64,000 nt of DNA from Roseibium sp. MMSF_3544. Its GTDB lineage: Bacteria > Pseudomonadota > Alphaproteobacteria > Rhizobiales > Stappiaceae. The notes beneath the pieces were generated by a model. That model was not told the origin of the DNA. It did not search any database and saw only the letters and a list, made by a program, of their open reading frames with translations. How positions within the stretch are numbered: position 1 is the stretch's first letter; each line of letters starts with the position of its first letter. The position numbers and the translations under genes are program-made. This document shows positions 40,342 to 53,018 of the stretch, piece by piece. The stretch lies in NCBI RefSeq assembly GCF_030732845.1, contig NZ_JASHKA010000009.1, positions 186,001 through 250,000 on the forward strand, read 5' to 3'.

Positions 40342-40991
40342 TTCTGACCCTTGCGCTGACGGGCGTTTGCCAGATAGTCGATCTTGAAAAGGTCAGGATT
40401 GGTCGGTGCGTTGGACACGACGTTGTAAACGGCAACGGAGGTGTCGTAGCCCTGTTGATCGGTCACAGTCCATTGCTTGAGGGCAAAGTCGTCCGAATCG
40501 AAAATGAGCGTGAGCGTTCCGGAATTGAACTTGGTCTTGTCGAAAATCGTGACCGTGATCAGGTCCTTTTCAACGAGAACGTTGGTGACATTCGTGTCTT
40601 TCTCAAGATCGATCGAATCAGACAAGAGGAAACGAAGCGGCGTCTGACCGAGGGGCCAGATGTCCTGAGTGTTCAGCTTGCGGTCACGTACGGAAACCGA
40701 CTCGCCGTCCGCCACGATGTCGAGGACCGAGGGCTTGTTGTAATAAAAGCGGACCTTGCCGGGACGGGCCATATAGAACTTGCCGTCTGATTGACTGCCA
40801 TCCGGTCCAAACTGGATGAAGTCACCATGCATGGTCTTCACCGAGTTGAAATAGGTGCTTAGTTCCTTGAGCGTCTTTTGCTCCTGCGACGTCAGCGCTT
40901 GTGCAGGAAGCAGCGCGGTCAGTGTCACTGCTGCTGCCAGAGCCGGAATAGCCAGGCATCTGGCCAGGCGAAGAGCAAAGCGTTTCAGCAT
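40338..40991 (-). CDS. lolA: Outer-membrane lipoprotein carrier protein LolA
   Basis: 217 residues. A signal peptide (basic start, hydrophobic IPALAAAVTLTALL, cleavage after AQA at about 32) precedes a LolA fold with YFNSVKTMHGDFIQFGPDG, GKFYMARPGKVRFYYNKPS and the late KQWTVTDQQGYDTSVAVYNV. It ferries lipoproteins from LolCDE across the periplasm to the outer membrane. It sits downstream of ftsK, as in many alphaproteobacteria, and its stop overlaps the start of the ATP-grasp gene. Confidence 0.94.
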   Translation of the reverse strand: MLKRFALRLARCLAIPALAAAVTLTALLPAQALTSQEQKTLKELSTYFNSVKTMHGDFIQFGPDGSQSDGKFYMARPGKVRFYYNKPSVLDIVADGESVSVRDRKLNTQDIWPLGQTPLRFLLSDSIDLEKDTNVTNVLVEKDLITVTIFDKTKFNSGTLTLIFDSDDFALKQWTVTDQQGYDTSVAVYNVVSNAPTNPDLFKIDYLANARQRKGQN

Positions 40992-41084
40992 GATGCAATG
41001 TCCCAGTTTGTTTTACGCGTTAAGAGTATACTCTAGCTACAAACAGCTATGTAGAGTGTGTGGCAAAGCTTTGACATTTGCGAC

Positions 41085-43834
<2,750 letters not shown>

Positions 43835-43838
<4 letters not shown>

Positions 43839-45058
43839 GCGTTCTCTCCAAACCAGTTTGCCATGCGTTCAAGTGCGATTTCAGTCTGCTCCAGCGGAGC
43901 CGTCAGCCCGACGCGAATGAAATTGCGCCCCGGATTGGTGCCGTCTGCCTGATCGGAGGCCAGATACCCTCCCGGCACGACCTTGACGCCGATGTCGCGC
44001 CAAAGGCGGCTCGTAACGCCGATGCCGTCACCCCATCGGCTGACATCGAGCCACAAAAAGAATCCACCCTGGGAGGTGACCGGGCCCATGATCGGGCCGA
44101 GAAGCCTTTCGGCAGCTTCGAATTTCTCGTTGTAGAGCCGCCGGTTTTCCGCGACATGCTCCTCATCCTGATAGGCCCGCACTGCAACGGCCTGTGCCGG
44201 GAGCGAGACTTGCGGCGCGGCCAGGCCGCGGAACTTTGCCCATTTGCGCAGGAAGCCGGGGTCACCGGCTGCAAACCCGCAGCGAAGTCCGGCAAGATTG
44301 GAGCGTTTGGATAAAGAATTCAGGACGATGATATTGGAAAAATCGGTGCCCATCGCCTTTGCGGCTTCCAGGATGCCCGGCGGCGGCGTGGTCCGGTAGA
44401 TTTCCGAATAGCATTCGTCAGCGAAAATGTAGAACCGGTGCTTGCGCGCCAACGCAATCAACCGCTGCCAATAGGCGATGTCTGCTGGGTACCCTTCCGG
44501 ATTGGTCGGCGAGGCAATGTAGAAGGCAACCGTTTCGTCCAGCAGTGCGGCGTCAAGACTGTCGAGATCGGGCAAAAAGTGGTTGCCCGGAATTGCATCC
44601 AGAAGAACTGCCTGGGCGTCGGCAACATGGGCCGCTGCCGCGTAGGTCTGGTAAAACGGGTTCGGCAGAATCACCGCGGGATGGTCGAGGCCCTTGCCGA
44701 GCTGATCTCTTGCGGCGATTGCGCCAAAGGAAAGGCCTTCCCTGGACCCGTTCAATGGAAGAACCCCGTGCTCGGGATCGACCATGCCGTCCAGACCGTA
44801 GCGCCGGTCGAGCCAGCCAGCGATTGCCTGCCGAAATTCGGGAGATCCGACGATTGGCGGATAACGCCGGAAATCGGCCACATTTTCCACCAGGATATCC
44901 CCTGTGAAATCGGGAATCGCATGCTGGGGTTCACCGATCGTCATGATGACCGGATCAAGACCCGGGCTCTCGCCGTCCAGAAGTTCGGCAAGGCGCTGAA
45001 AAGGGTTGGAGCTCGGCAGGACAGCGCCGCGCGTATAGGCTCTGGGGCTGGCAGTCAT
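43835..45058 (-). CDS. Class I/II PLP-dependent aminotransferase (DapC-like)
   Basis: 407 residues, fold type I. It begins [12 protein letters not shown] and shows [38 protein letters not shown] and [11 protein letters not shown]. The PLP lysine is in [17 protein letters not shown], and RNFIRVGLT carries the carboxylate Arg. It resembles N-succinyldiaminopimelate aminotransferase (DapC), which would fit with lysA in the window, but I would not assign a substrate firmly. It overlaps ftsK by four bases and is first in the operon. Confidence 0.88.
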
Positions 45059-45108
45059 TCAAAATCCGGCAGTGGTTACGCAGTACTTTGACCTGACCCT
45101 ATCGTCCC

Positions 45109-45133
45109 CTTGGTAAATCTCTGATTAACCAAG
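45109..45133. promoter_or_regulatory. Near-palindrome between aminotransferase and SGNH hydrolase genes
   Basis: CTTGGTAAATC and GATTAACCAAG are 11-base inverted arms (one mismatch) around a 3-base centre. It lies 51 bases upstream of the minus-strand aminotransferase start and 98 upstream of the plus-strand hydrolase start, as expected for a dimeric regulator's operator. The regulator is unknown. Confidence 0.5.
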
Positions 45134-45230
45134 CACGCAAAGCCGCAGATCCCGCGAAACGATTGCCTGACCTTCGCATCTTTCCTATGGTCCACCGAAC
45201 TGATTTCATATTGTTCGTGAAGGGTTTTTC

Positions 45231-45890
45231 ATGACGTCGCAAAAGGACCCGATGTCCGTTGTCTGTTTCGGCGATTCGCTCACGTGGGGCTTTAATCCCG
45301 TCGACAAAACCAGGTATGGCCACGACGTTCGCTGGACCCGGCTTTTGCAGGCAGAACTCGGTTCCGGGTTTTACGTGATCGAAGAGGGTGTCAACGGACG
45401 CACGACCGTCTTTGAAGACCCGACCCGCGGCGACAAGAATGGCCTGGCGCATCTCGCGACCGTGCGCAAGACGCATATGCCGATTGATATCCTGATCATC
45501 ATGCTTGGCTCCAACGACCTTCAGGACCGGTTCAACATGAGCGCCGAAGCCATCGGGCTTGCCATGGGCCGGGTGTTGTTCGAGGCGAAGCGGGCAACGG
45601 ATGATGTAGAAGGCCGGGCGCCGAAGGTCCTGTTGATGTCGCCGCCCCCGCTTGGCGACTTCTCGGGTCTTGAATATGGCGGTCTTTATTCCAACGAGCA
45701 TGGCGGCGTGCAATCGAAGCGCCTTGCGGGCGTCTATGCGCAACTGGCCGAACAGTACGGGACCGCGTTTTTCGATGCCGCTACGGTGATTTCTGCAGGC
45801 GCGCTCGATGCAGTTCATTTCGAGGCGGCACCGCAGGCGGATCTGGCAAGGGCCATCGCGGCCGAGGTCAGGAAACTGGCTGGCGGCTGA
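45231..45890 (+). CDS. SGNH/GDSL hydrolase (arylesterase-like)
   Basis: 219 residues. Block I is VVCFGDSLTWG (catalytic Ser), block III IMLGSNDL and block V LDAVHFEAA (Asp and His). No signal peptide, so cytoplasmic. GAAGGG precedes the ATG at six bases. The natural ester substrate is unknown; related proteins are annotated arylesterase. It ends one base before the convergent HEAT-like gene. Confidence 0.92.
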   Translation: MTSQKDPMSVVCFGDSLTWGFNPVDKTRYGHDVRWTRLLQAELGSGFYVIEEGVNGRTTVFEDPTRGDKNGLAHLATVRKTHMPIDILIIMLGSNDLQDRFNMSAEAIGLAMGRVLFEAKRATDDVEGRAPKVLLMSPPPLGDFSGLEYGGLYSNEHGGVQSKRLAGVYAQLAEQYGTAFFDAATVISAGALDAVHFEAAPQADLARAIAAEVRKLAGG

Positions 45891-45891
45891 C

Positions 45892-46407
45892 TTACTTGTC
45901 GAGTTTTTCCAACGCCTTGCGGATGCGCACTTTGACCGAGCCTGCCGTTTCACGGTTCCCGGCTTGCTTCAGCGTATCAAGGGCGTGTTCCTTGTGTTCG
46001 GGAAACCTCAAGGCGAAGATCGCCAGCGCGTAGCACGCCCAGGCGCGTACAAACTTGTTAGCTGATGTCACCTCGCTCTCGATAAATCGATTGAGCGGTA
46101 CTTTGGCATCTGCAGATATGCGCAGGTGCTCAAAATATTGCAGAAAATGAAGCTTTGTCTCCCAGTGATCGAAAAGAGGAATTGCGGTCAGATGACGGGC
46201 GGCCAGCTCATCTGAGAGTTGACCCTTCCGGTCGAAATGATGCTTCAACAGCCAGGTGGCGCCGCGCTGGCAGGTCGGCGCTTCGCACAGATCGACCAAG
46301 TGTTCCAGAAAGTGCGGCTCGTTCCGATAAGTTTCATACGCCTGTTCGAGCGGAGCGGTGGCTTTGCCGTCCCAGGAGGAAAGTGTCCTTTCGAGGCCGT
46401 TTTGCAT
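45892..46407 (-). CDS. Helical-repeat hypothetical protein
   Basis: 171 residues from ATG 46407 (a TTG two codons earlier is possible). Segments such as ATWLLKHHF, LFDHWETKLHFLQYFEHL, FVRAWACYALAIFALRFPEHKEHALDTLKQ and VKVRIRKALEKL look like paired helices of HEAT/ARM type. I do not recognise a named family. It has two cysteines in CEAPTC. It lies 20 bases downstream of the SDHAF4-type gene on the same strand. Function unknown. Confidence 0.7.
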   Translation of the reverse strand: MQNGLERTLSSWDGKATAPLEQAYETYRNEPHFLEHLVDLCEAPTCQRGATWLLKHHFDRKGQLSDELAARHLTAIPLFDHWETKLHFLQYFEHLRISADAKVPLNRFIESEVTSANKFVRAWACYALAIFALRFPEHKEHALDTLKQAGNRETAGSVKVRIRKALEKLDK

Positions 46408-46427
46408 CGTCAAGTGTCCGTCGAAAC

Positions 46428-46691
46428 TCAGAAGTCGACTGTGAGCCCCTTGATCTCCCAGTCATCGTAGCGTGTCGGTTCCAGGCCGCCGCGTCCGTTG
46501 ACTTCGTCCGGCATGGCGTCCCCCTTCGCATCAATCTGCTTTCGCCGTTCCTCGGCTTCTTTCAGTGCGCGCTGGGCAGCCGGAGGAAGATCTTCGAACC
46601 GTTTGGCGGGAACGGTTTCGGTCTCGGCTTTCAGCGACGAAGCTTCGCTCTGGCTGTAGGCTTCTGTCGGATTGTTCTGATCTTCACTCAT
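46428..46691 (-). CDS. Succinate dehydrogenase assembly factor 4 homologue (DUF1674)
   Basis: 87 residues with a disordered N-terminus and the conserved C-terminal block GRGGLEPTRYDDWEIKG followed by LTVDF, diagnostic of SDHAF4/DUF1674. In mitochondria this factor binds flavinylated SdhA and promotes its joining with SdhB. The bacterial role is inferred from the homology. It is divergent from htpX and upstream of the HEAT-like gene. Confidence 0.9.
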   Translation of the reverse strand: MSEDQNNPTEAYSQSEASSLKAETETVPAKRFEDLPPAAQRALKEAEERRKQIDAKGDAMPDEVNGRGGLEPTRYDDWEIKGLTVDF

Positions 46692-46858
46692 GTTTGCCCA
46701 TCGGGAGGTTGCTGCAGGTGCGAATTACGGTTCTGTCACGCAATATAGGGTAAGCTTGCCAAGATTGTCAGCAATACCCATCTTCAGACGGTATTTGAGT
46801 TCACCGGGTGGAAATCATCGCCCGGTCAGACAAGGACAGGAAACGGACAGAAGCGGTA

Positions 46859-47821
46859 ATGAACTACATTCGTACAGCGATGCTGTTGGCGGCGATGACC
46901 GCCCTTTTTATGGGTATCGGGTTCATGATCGGCGGACAGGCCGGCATGATGATTGCCCTGGCCATTGCCGCGGCCATGAACGTTTTCAGCTACTGGAATG
47001 CGGACAAGATGGTCTTGCGCATGCACCATGCGCAGGAAGTGGATGAACGGTCGATGCCGGATTTCTACCGCATGGTGCAGCGGCTTGCGCAAAATGCCGA
47101 TCTGCCAATGCCCAAGGTGTATATCATCAACAATCCGCAGCCGAATGCATTTGCCACCGGGCGAAACCCGGAGAATGCCGCCGTTGCCGCGACAACGGGC
47201 CTGTTGAACATGCTTACGCCGGAAGAAGTTGCCGGAGTGATGGCGCACGAGCTCGCGCACGTCAAAAACCATGACACGCTGATCATGACGATCACGGCAA
47301 CGATAGCCGGTGCGATCTCCATGCTGGCGAATTTCGCGTTCTTCTTTGGCGGCAACCGGAACAATCCGCTCGGCATTGTCGGGATGCTCCTGATGATGAT
47401 CGTCGCGCCGATGGCAGCCATGGTCGTGCAGATGGCCATTTCCCGGACGCGCGAATACGCCGCTGACCGGATGGGCGCGCAGATCTGCGGTGAACCGATG
47501 TGGCTGGCCTCCGCGCTCGGCAAGATTGCCGGAGGTGTGCAACGCATCCACAATCCGGATGCGGAAGCCAATCCTGCAACGGCGCACATGTTCATCATGA
47601 ACCCGCTTTCGGGCGAGCGGATGGACAATCTGTTCTCCACGCACCCGAACACGCAGAACCGCATCGATGAGCTGCGGAAGCTCTCGGATTCAGGACTTGG
47701 CACGGGTGGGCGCGGTTCGTTCGGAGCCGGCAGTTCGACCCCTCGCTCCGGGCCGTGGGCAGGTGCAGGCAGCAGAACCCAAACCAGCGAGCCGCAACGA
47801 CCGAAGGGGCCGTGGGGCTAG
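46859..47821 (+). CDS. htpX: Membrane zinc metalloprotease HtpX
   Basis: 320 residues from the ATG at 46859. The zinc site HELAH spans 130-134, and a third ligand glutamate is in REYAADRMG. Two N-terminal and two central hydrophobic segments match the M48 membrane protease topology. [14 protein letters not shown] is the conserved late motif, followed by a Gly/Ser-rich tail. HtpX degrades damaged inner-membrane proteins with FtsH. The frame is open 17 codons upstream but without a better start. Confidence 0.95.
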   Translation: MNYIRTAMLLAAMTALFMGIGFMIGGQAGMMIALAIAAAMNVFSYWNADKMVLRMHHAQEVDERSMPDFYRMVQRLAQNADLPMPKVYIINNPQPNAFATGRNPENAAVAATTGLLNMLTPEEVAGVMAHELAHVKNHDTLIMTITATIAGAISMLANFAFFFGGNRNNPLGIVGMLLMMIVAPMAAMVVQMAISRTREYAADRMGAQICGEPMWLASALGKIAGGVQRIHNPDAEANPATAHMFIMNPLSGERMDNLFSTHPNTQNRIDELRKLSDSGLGTGGRGSFGAGSSTPRSGPWAGAGSRTQTSEPQRPKGPWG

Positions 47822-47971
47822 CGATATACCAGGCACAGGCGTCTGAAGAACAAACTTCTTTCCCCAGCGCTGTCTTGGACTTAGAATGCATACATTGCGC
47901 CGCAGCCGGAAGCCCGGTCTGCGGCGCTCGGCTTTCACCGCAAGAGCGCGGTCAATCGTCAGGAACACTCT

Positions 47972-49348
47972 TTGAGCAGTCGCGCAAACAAAAAACCTGT
48001 TCATTCTGAAAGTCAGGAAGCCGGCCGACAGGACAAGCCGGGATTTGCCGCCCGCAAGGTGGCCGCCGACATTCTCGGGAATGTCGTTCACAAGAAGCGG
48101 CCTCTCGATGGCGAGTTGGACGTCGGCTCCGGTCACTCCGGGTTTCGGTCGCTGGCCGGCAACGACCGGTCGCTCGTGCGGGCTATCGTTGGCGCAGCGC
48201 TACGCCATCGCGGCGAGATCTCGGAAATACTGGACCGGTTGCTTGACCGGCCGATACCTGAAAAAACCGGCCGTGTGCTGGATATTCTGCATGTTGCGAT
48301 TGCCCAGATGCTCTTTCTCGACGTCCCGGACCGCGCCGCCGTCTCGCTCGCGGTTGATCATGCGGGACTGGATCGCCGGGCGCGGCCTTACAAGGGGCTG
48401 GTCAACGGAGTGTTGCGGCGTCTCGGGCGCGAAAGGGACGACATCACTGACGATCTCGATCCGGACATTTTGAACACCCCCGATTGGCTTTGGGAGAGCT
48501 GGAAGGACGGTTACGGCTTGGAGACAGCGGGCGCGATCGCGCGCGCGCATCGGGCTGAGGCGGCACTGGACCTGAGCGTAAAGTCCGATCCGGAGGCTTG
48601 GGCCGACAAACTGGGTGGCCGCCTTGTCGGCAAGGGAAGTGTCAGGCTCACCAGAAAAGGGGCGATCGACGCGCTCGAAGGATTTTCGGAAGGTGCCTGG
48701 TGGGTCCAGGATGCGGCGGCGGCCTTGCCCGCGCGGCTGTTGGGCGACATCGAAGGGCTAAGAGTTGCCGATCTCTGTGCAGCACCTGGAGGTAAATCGG
48801 CTCAACTTGCCGCTGCCGGGGCTGACGTGACCGCAGTGGACATATCCAAGGGCCGCCTGAAGCGCCTGGAAGAAAACATGTCACGTCTCGGACTGAACGT
48901 TACAACGGTCGCGTCCGACATCCGAACCTTCGAGCCGGAAGCGCCTTTCGATGCGGTATTGCTTGATGCACCTTGCAGCGCAACCGGAACGATCCGGCGC
49001 CACCCGGACGTCGCCTGGATCAAGAAACCCTATGACATCGAAAAACTGAGCGAAATTCAGAAGGATCTGCTCGACCGGGTGCTTGGCTGGGTCAAGCCCG
49101 GTGGCTTGATCGTCTATTGCACCTGTTCGCTGGAGACCGCCGAAGGTGAAGACCAGGCGAACGCCTTTTTGGAGCGTCAGGCCGGCAAGATTGAACGTGT
49201 GCCTGTCCAGGCCGAGGAGATCGGGGGCCTGGATCACTGTGTCACGGCAGATGGATATTTGCGCTGCCTGCCGTGCCACGCCGCGGGCAGCGGCGCTGAG
49301 GACGTTGGCATGGACGGCTTCTTTGCGGCCCGATTCAGGCGGTCTTAA
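47972..49348 (+). CDS. rsmB: RsmB/NOP family rRNA cytosine-C5 methyltransferase
   Basis: 458 residues. The N-terminal NusB-like RNA-binding domain (about 25-150) is followed by a SAM-dependent fold: VADLCAAPGGKSAQLAAAGADVTAVDIS, LDAPCSATGTIRRHPDVAW (PC motif cysteine) and VYCTCSLETAEGEDQ (TC motif cysteine). It methylates 16S rRNA (C967 in E. coli). The start is TTG at 47972, with AGGAACACTC upstream. It is followed by the heparinase-like gene and purH. Confidence 0.93.
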   Translation: MSSRANKKPVHSESQEAGRQDKPGFAARKVAADILGNVVHKKRPLDGELDVGSGHSGFRSLAGNDRSLVRAIVGAALRHRGEISEILDRLLDRPIPEKTGRVLDILHVAIAQMLFLDVPDRAAVSLAVDHAGLDRRARPYKGLVNGVLRRLGRERDDITDDLDPDILNTPDWLWESWKDGYGLETAGAIARAHRAEAALDLSVKSDPEAWADKLGGRLVGKGSVRLTRKGAIDALEGFSEGAWWVQDAAAALPARLLGDIEGLRVADLCAAPGGKSAQLAAAGADVTAVDISKGRLKRLEENMSRLGLNVTTVASDIRTFEPEAPFDAVLLDAPCSATGTIRRHPDVAWIKKPYDIEKLSEIQKDLLDRVLGWVKPGGLIVYCTCSLETAEGEDQANAFLERQAGKIERVPVQAEEIGGLDHCVTADGYLRCLPCHAAGSGAEDVGMDGFFAARFRRS

Positions 49349-49495
49349 CGTAGCTTAAACCGTTCCCTAGCAATCTTTGCGTCAACGAAATGCTAACCTT
49401 AATGATCCGTTTTTTTGAATAGAAAGCGATAGAGAAGCTCTAAGTACCGGAGAATTCACGATAGTTGCGCGTAGGCCATCAGTATTGGGGATGGT

Positions 49496-51256
49496 TTGGT
49501 GAATATTGCAAGCCTCAACGAGAGAAGCCGAATCTGGCGACTCGTGGCCCTGCATGTCTGGCACCGTACCCTGAAATGGATGCATGGCGGTCCGTTCTTC
49601 CGCCTGCAGCCGTTTTCGGCTGTGCCCGCGCGCCTGCTTATCGCGCCCCAGGATCTTCGTACGGCCGATGAAACCAACGCCGCAGACATATACGGCGGCC
49701 GATTCCTGTTTTCCGGACATCTCGTGGAGACGCAAGGGCGCTCGCCCTTCGAGATGAACGCGGTTCATGACGAATGGCAGCGGGAGCTTCACAGTTTCGG
49801 TTGGCTCAGGGATCTGAGGGCGTCCGACAGCCAGATCGCGCGCCAGAACGCCCGCGTCCTGGTCGAGGACTGGATGAAGTTTTGCGGCCGCCGCCATTCG
49901 ATCGGCTGGGAGGCTCCGGTCGTGACCCAGAGGATCCTGTCCTGGCTGGCACACTCGCCGTTCATCCTGCAGGACGGCGATCACGAGTTTTACCGCAGAT
50001 TCGTCAAGTCCCTCGCGCGTCAGGTCCGCTATCTTCGCCAGACCATCAATGAAACCGAAGACGGTGTCGTTCGCCTCAGGGCATCGCTGGCGGTGGCGTC
50101 CGCCTGTATTTCCATGGCGGGACAAGGAAGATTTGCGCGTCAGAGCATTCGCCGGCTGGAGCACGAACTGACGCGGCAGATCCTTCCGGACGGCGGTCAC
50201 ATCTCACGGAACCCGAAGGCTCTGATCGACATTCTGGCGGACCTTCTGCCAGTGAGGCAGGCCTTTGTCGCGCAGGGTCTCGAAATGCCGCCTGCCATGC
50301 TGCAATCCGTCGACAGGATGATGCCACTGCTGCGCTTCTTCCGCCATGGCGACGGCACGCTCGGCCATTTCAATGGCATGGGCTCCACGCCGAATGATCT
50401 CGTGGCCACAATCCTCGCCTATGATGATGCACGGGGAGCGCCGCCGCTCAACGCGCCGCATTCGGGTTACCAGCGGCTCAGCGGGGCGAGTTCCGTCGTC
50501 TTGATGGACACGGGGCCAGTCCCGGCCCTTGCCGTTTCAGGCGATGCCCATGCCGGCTGCCTGTCCTTTGAGTTTTCGTCCGCGGCGAACAGGATCGTTG
50601 TCAATTGCGGCGTCTCGGCGAAATCCAACCCACTTTGGCGCAAGGTCAGCCGCTCGACCGCAGCGCATTCCACCATCACGATCGAGGACACCTCGTCCTG
50701 CCGCTTCCTGGCAGAAAGGCCGTTCGGGCGACTGCTTGGCGCACCGATCCTGTCTGGCCCCTCCACCGTCTCGATGGAACGGGAAGACGATCAGGCAGGT
50801 TGCCGCATCACTGCGTCGCATGACGGCTATGTCCCTGAGTTCAACGTCGTGCATGAGCGGGACGTACGCCTGTCCGGTGACGGCACCGTCCTCGATGGCA
50901 TCGACACGTTGCGGGCCGTCGAGCCCGTCGACCCCGAGCACCGCTATGCTCTTCGTTTCCATCTGCATCCCGGTCTCAGAACGTCGATGCTGCGTGGCGG
51001 TTCGGCGGTTCTTCTGGTTTGCCGCGATGGCGAAGCCTGGGAGTTCGAGGCGCCGGGCTGTGAAATCGCGCTGGAAGAGAGCATTTATCTGTCGGATGTC
51101 TTCGGACACAGGAAAACGGACCAGATCGTGATATCCGGGTCGTTGCTCGAGGTGCCTGCGGTCGGGTGGCAGTTCAGAAAGACCGCGACAGCCAAGCTAA
51201 GCCGGCGCGGCACGAGCGATTTCGATGATCTCGGCGAACTGCCGTTTGAGGAATAG
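49496..51256 (+). CDS. Heparinase II/III family protein
   Basis: 586 residues if the TTG at 49496 is used; the adjacent GTG at 49499 is as likely (GGGGATGG just upstream). An alpha-helical toroid N-terminal half (about 60-330) precedes a beta-sandwich with AHAGCLSFEFSS, NCGVSAKSNPLWRKVSRSTAAHSTITIEDTSS and HDGYVPEFNVVHERDVRLSGDG, matching Hepar_II_III. No signal peptide is clear. The family lyses acidic polysaccharides, but the substrate here is unknown; the same rsmB-heparinase-purH order is common in Rhizobiales. Confidence 0.9.
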   Translation: MVNIASLNERSRIWRLVALHVWHRTLKWMHGGPFFRLQPFSAVPARLLIAPQDLRTADETNAADIYGGRFLFSGHLVETQGRSPFEMNAVHDEWQRELHSFGWLRDLRASDSQIARQNARVLVEDWMKFCGRRHSIGWEAPVVTQRILSWLAHSPFILQDGDHEFYRRFVKSLARQVRYLRQTINETEDGVVRLRASLAVASACISMAGQGRFARQSIRRLEHELTRQILPDGGHISRNPKALIDILADLLPVRQAFVAQGLEMPPAMLQSVDRMMPLLRFFRHGDGTLGHFNGMGSTPNDLVATILAYDDARGAPPLNAPHSGYQRLSGASSVVLMDTGPVPALAVSGDAHAGCLSFEFSSAANRIVVNCGVSAKSNPLWRKVSRSTAAHSTITIEDTSSCRFLAERPFGRLLGAPILSGPSTVSMEREDDQAGCRITASHDGYVPEFNVVHERDVRLSGDGTVLDGIDTLRAVEPVDPEHRYALRFHLHPGLRTSMLRGGSAVLLVCRDGEAWEFEAPGCEIALEESIYLSDVFGHRKTDQIVISGSLLEVPAVGWQFRKTATAKLSRRGTSDFDDLGELPFEE

Positions 51257-51361
51257 CCAGGGACGCACAGAAATCAGGCTCCCTCGAACCTTCCGATTTG
51301 CCTGAAGACGTGGTAGGGCGACGTCGAACTCCCCGATCGTTCCCACTTGCGAGGCAAACTC

Positions 51362-52978
51362 ATGGCCATTGTGTCCAAAGCCGTACCGGTTCCCGAACTG
51401 GTGCCCGTCAAACGCGCGCTCCTTTCCGTATTCGACAAGACTGGACTTGTCGAATTTGCAAAGGCGCTTTCCGACCGCGGCGTGGAACTCGTCTCAACGG
51501 GCGGGTCTTACAAGGCGCTCAAGGAGGCGGGGCTTGAGGTTCTGGACATCTCCGAAGTCACAGGCTTTCCGGAGATCATGGACGGACGCGTCAAAACCCT
51601 TCATCCGATGGTCCATGGCGGCCTGCTGTCGATTAGGGATGATGCGGATCACGTGGCGGCCATGGGCGAACATGGCATCACCGGCATCGATCTCTTCTGC
51701 GGCAACCTTTATCCGTTTGAAGACGTGGTCGCTTCCGGCGCCGACTATGCAACGGGGATTGAAAACATCGACATTGGCGGGCCGGCCATGACCCGCGCTG
51801 CGGCCAAGAACCATGCCTATGTCACGGTGGTAACCGATCCGGCCGACTATGGCGCGGTGATCGAGGAAATGGACGCCAATGACGGCCAGTCGCCGGTCGC
51901 TCTTCGCAAGCGGCTTGCCCTGAAAGCATTTGCGCGCACGGCTGCCTATGATGCCGCCGTTTCCAACTGGATGGCCGATCAGCTCGAGGACGCCACGCCG
52001 GCGCATCGCGCCGTTGGCGGTTCGCTTGCCGAGGTCATGCGCTATGGCGAGAACCCCCATCAGTCGGCGGGTTTTTACAAGACCGGTGAAAACCGGCCAG
52101 GTGTTGCGACCGCCAGGCAGCTGCAGGGCAAGACGCTCTCCTACAACAATATCAACGACACGGATGCAGCCTTCGAACTGGTCAGCGAGTTCGATCCGGC
52201 CCGCACCAGCGCCGTCGCCATCATCAAGCACGCGAATCCCTGCGGTGTTGCGGAAGGGGCGAGCCTCAGGCAGGCCTATGAAAAAGCACTGCGCTGTGAT
52301 CCGGTGTCGGCCTTTGGCGGTATCGTTGCTCTGAACGGGACGCTGGATGCGGAGGCCGCCGAAGAAATCGTCAAAACCTTCACCGAAGTGATCATTGCGC
52401 CGGACGCTGACGAAGCAGCCCGCGAGGTGATCGCAGCCAAGAAAAACCTGCGGCTTCTTGTTACGGGCGGTCTTGCGGATGCCCGCGCCAAAGGGCTGTT
52501 CGTAAAGTCGGTCGCCGGCGGCCTTCTGGTTCAGTCCCGGGACAATGGTGTGGTCGACGATCTCGACCTGAAGGTGGTGACCAAGCGTGCACCGAGCGCG
52601 CAGGAACTGGCGGACCTGAAATTCGCGTTCCGGGTTGCAAAGCACGTAAAGTCCAATGCCATCGTCTATGCCAGGGACGGGGCGACCGTCGGTGTCGGCG
52701 CCGGGCAGATGAGCCGGGTGGATTCGGCCAGGATTGCCGCCAGAAAGGCCCTGGATGCAACGGAGGCAGCGGGCCTGAGCGAGCCGCTGACCAAGGGATG
52801 CGTGGTTGCTTCGGACGCGTTCTTTCCGTTCGCAGACGGATTGCTCTCGGCAGCCGAAGCTGGTGCGACGGCGGTCATTCAGCCGGGCGGCTCCATGCGC
52901 GATGACGATGTCATTGCGGCTGCGGACGAAGCAGGTCTTGCCATGGTTCTGACAGGCATGCGCCACTTCCGTCACTGA
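51362..52978 (+). CDS. purH: Bifunctional AICAR formyltransferase/IMP cyclohydrolase
   Basis: 538 residues from the ATG at 51362, with GAGG seven bases upstream. The N-terminal IMP cyclohydrolase domain has [23 protein letters not shown] and [18 protein letters not shown]. The AICAR transformylase domain has [15 protein letters not shown] sequence ([13 protein letters not shown]), [14 protein letters not shown] and KHANPCGVA, and [30 protein letters not shown] at the end. It performs the last two steps to IMP. Confidence 0.97.
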   Translation: MAIVSKAVPVPELVPVKRALLSVFDKTGLVEFAKALSDRGVELVSTGGSYKALKEAGLEVLDISEVTGFPEIMDGRVKTLHPMVHGGLLSIRDDADHVAAMGEHGITGIDLFCGNLYPFEDVVASGADYATGIENIDIGGPAMTRAAAKNHAYVTVVTDPADYGAVIEEMDANDGQSPVALRKRLALKAFARTAAYDAAVSNWMADQLEDATPAHRAVGGSLAEVMRYGENPHQSAGFYKTGENRPGVATARQLQGKTLSYNNINDTDAAFELVSEFDPARTSAVAIIKHANPCGVAEGASLRQAYEKALRCDPVSAFGGIVALNGTLDAEAAEEIVKTFTEVIIAPDADEAAREVIAAKKNLRLLVTGGLADARAKGLFVKSVAGGLLVQSRDNGVVDDLDLKVVTKRAPSAQELADLKFAFRVAKHVKSNAIVYARDGATVGVGAGQMSRVDSARIAARKALDATEAAGLSEPLTKGCVVASDAFFPFADGLLSAAEAGATAVIQPGGSMRDDDVIAAADEAGLAMVLTGMRHFRH

Positions 52979-53018
52979 TAATTCGGCACTCTTGCGACGT
53001 CAGCGACTGGGTTTGGCG

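Noticed and set aside
49344..49358. TTAA-N6-TTAA at the end of rsmB as a CtrA box for the heparinase gene
   Set aside because: The spacer is six, not seven, bases and the first half-site overlaps the rsmB stop codon.
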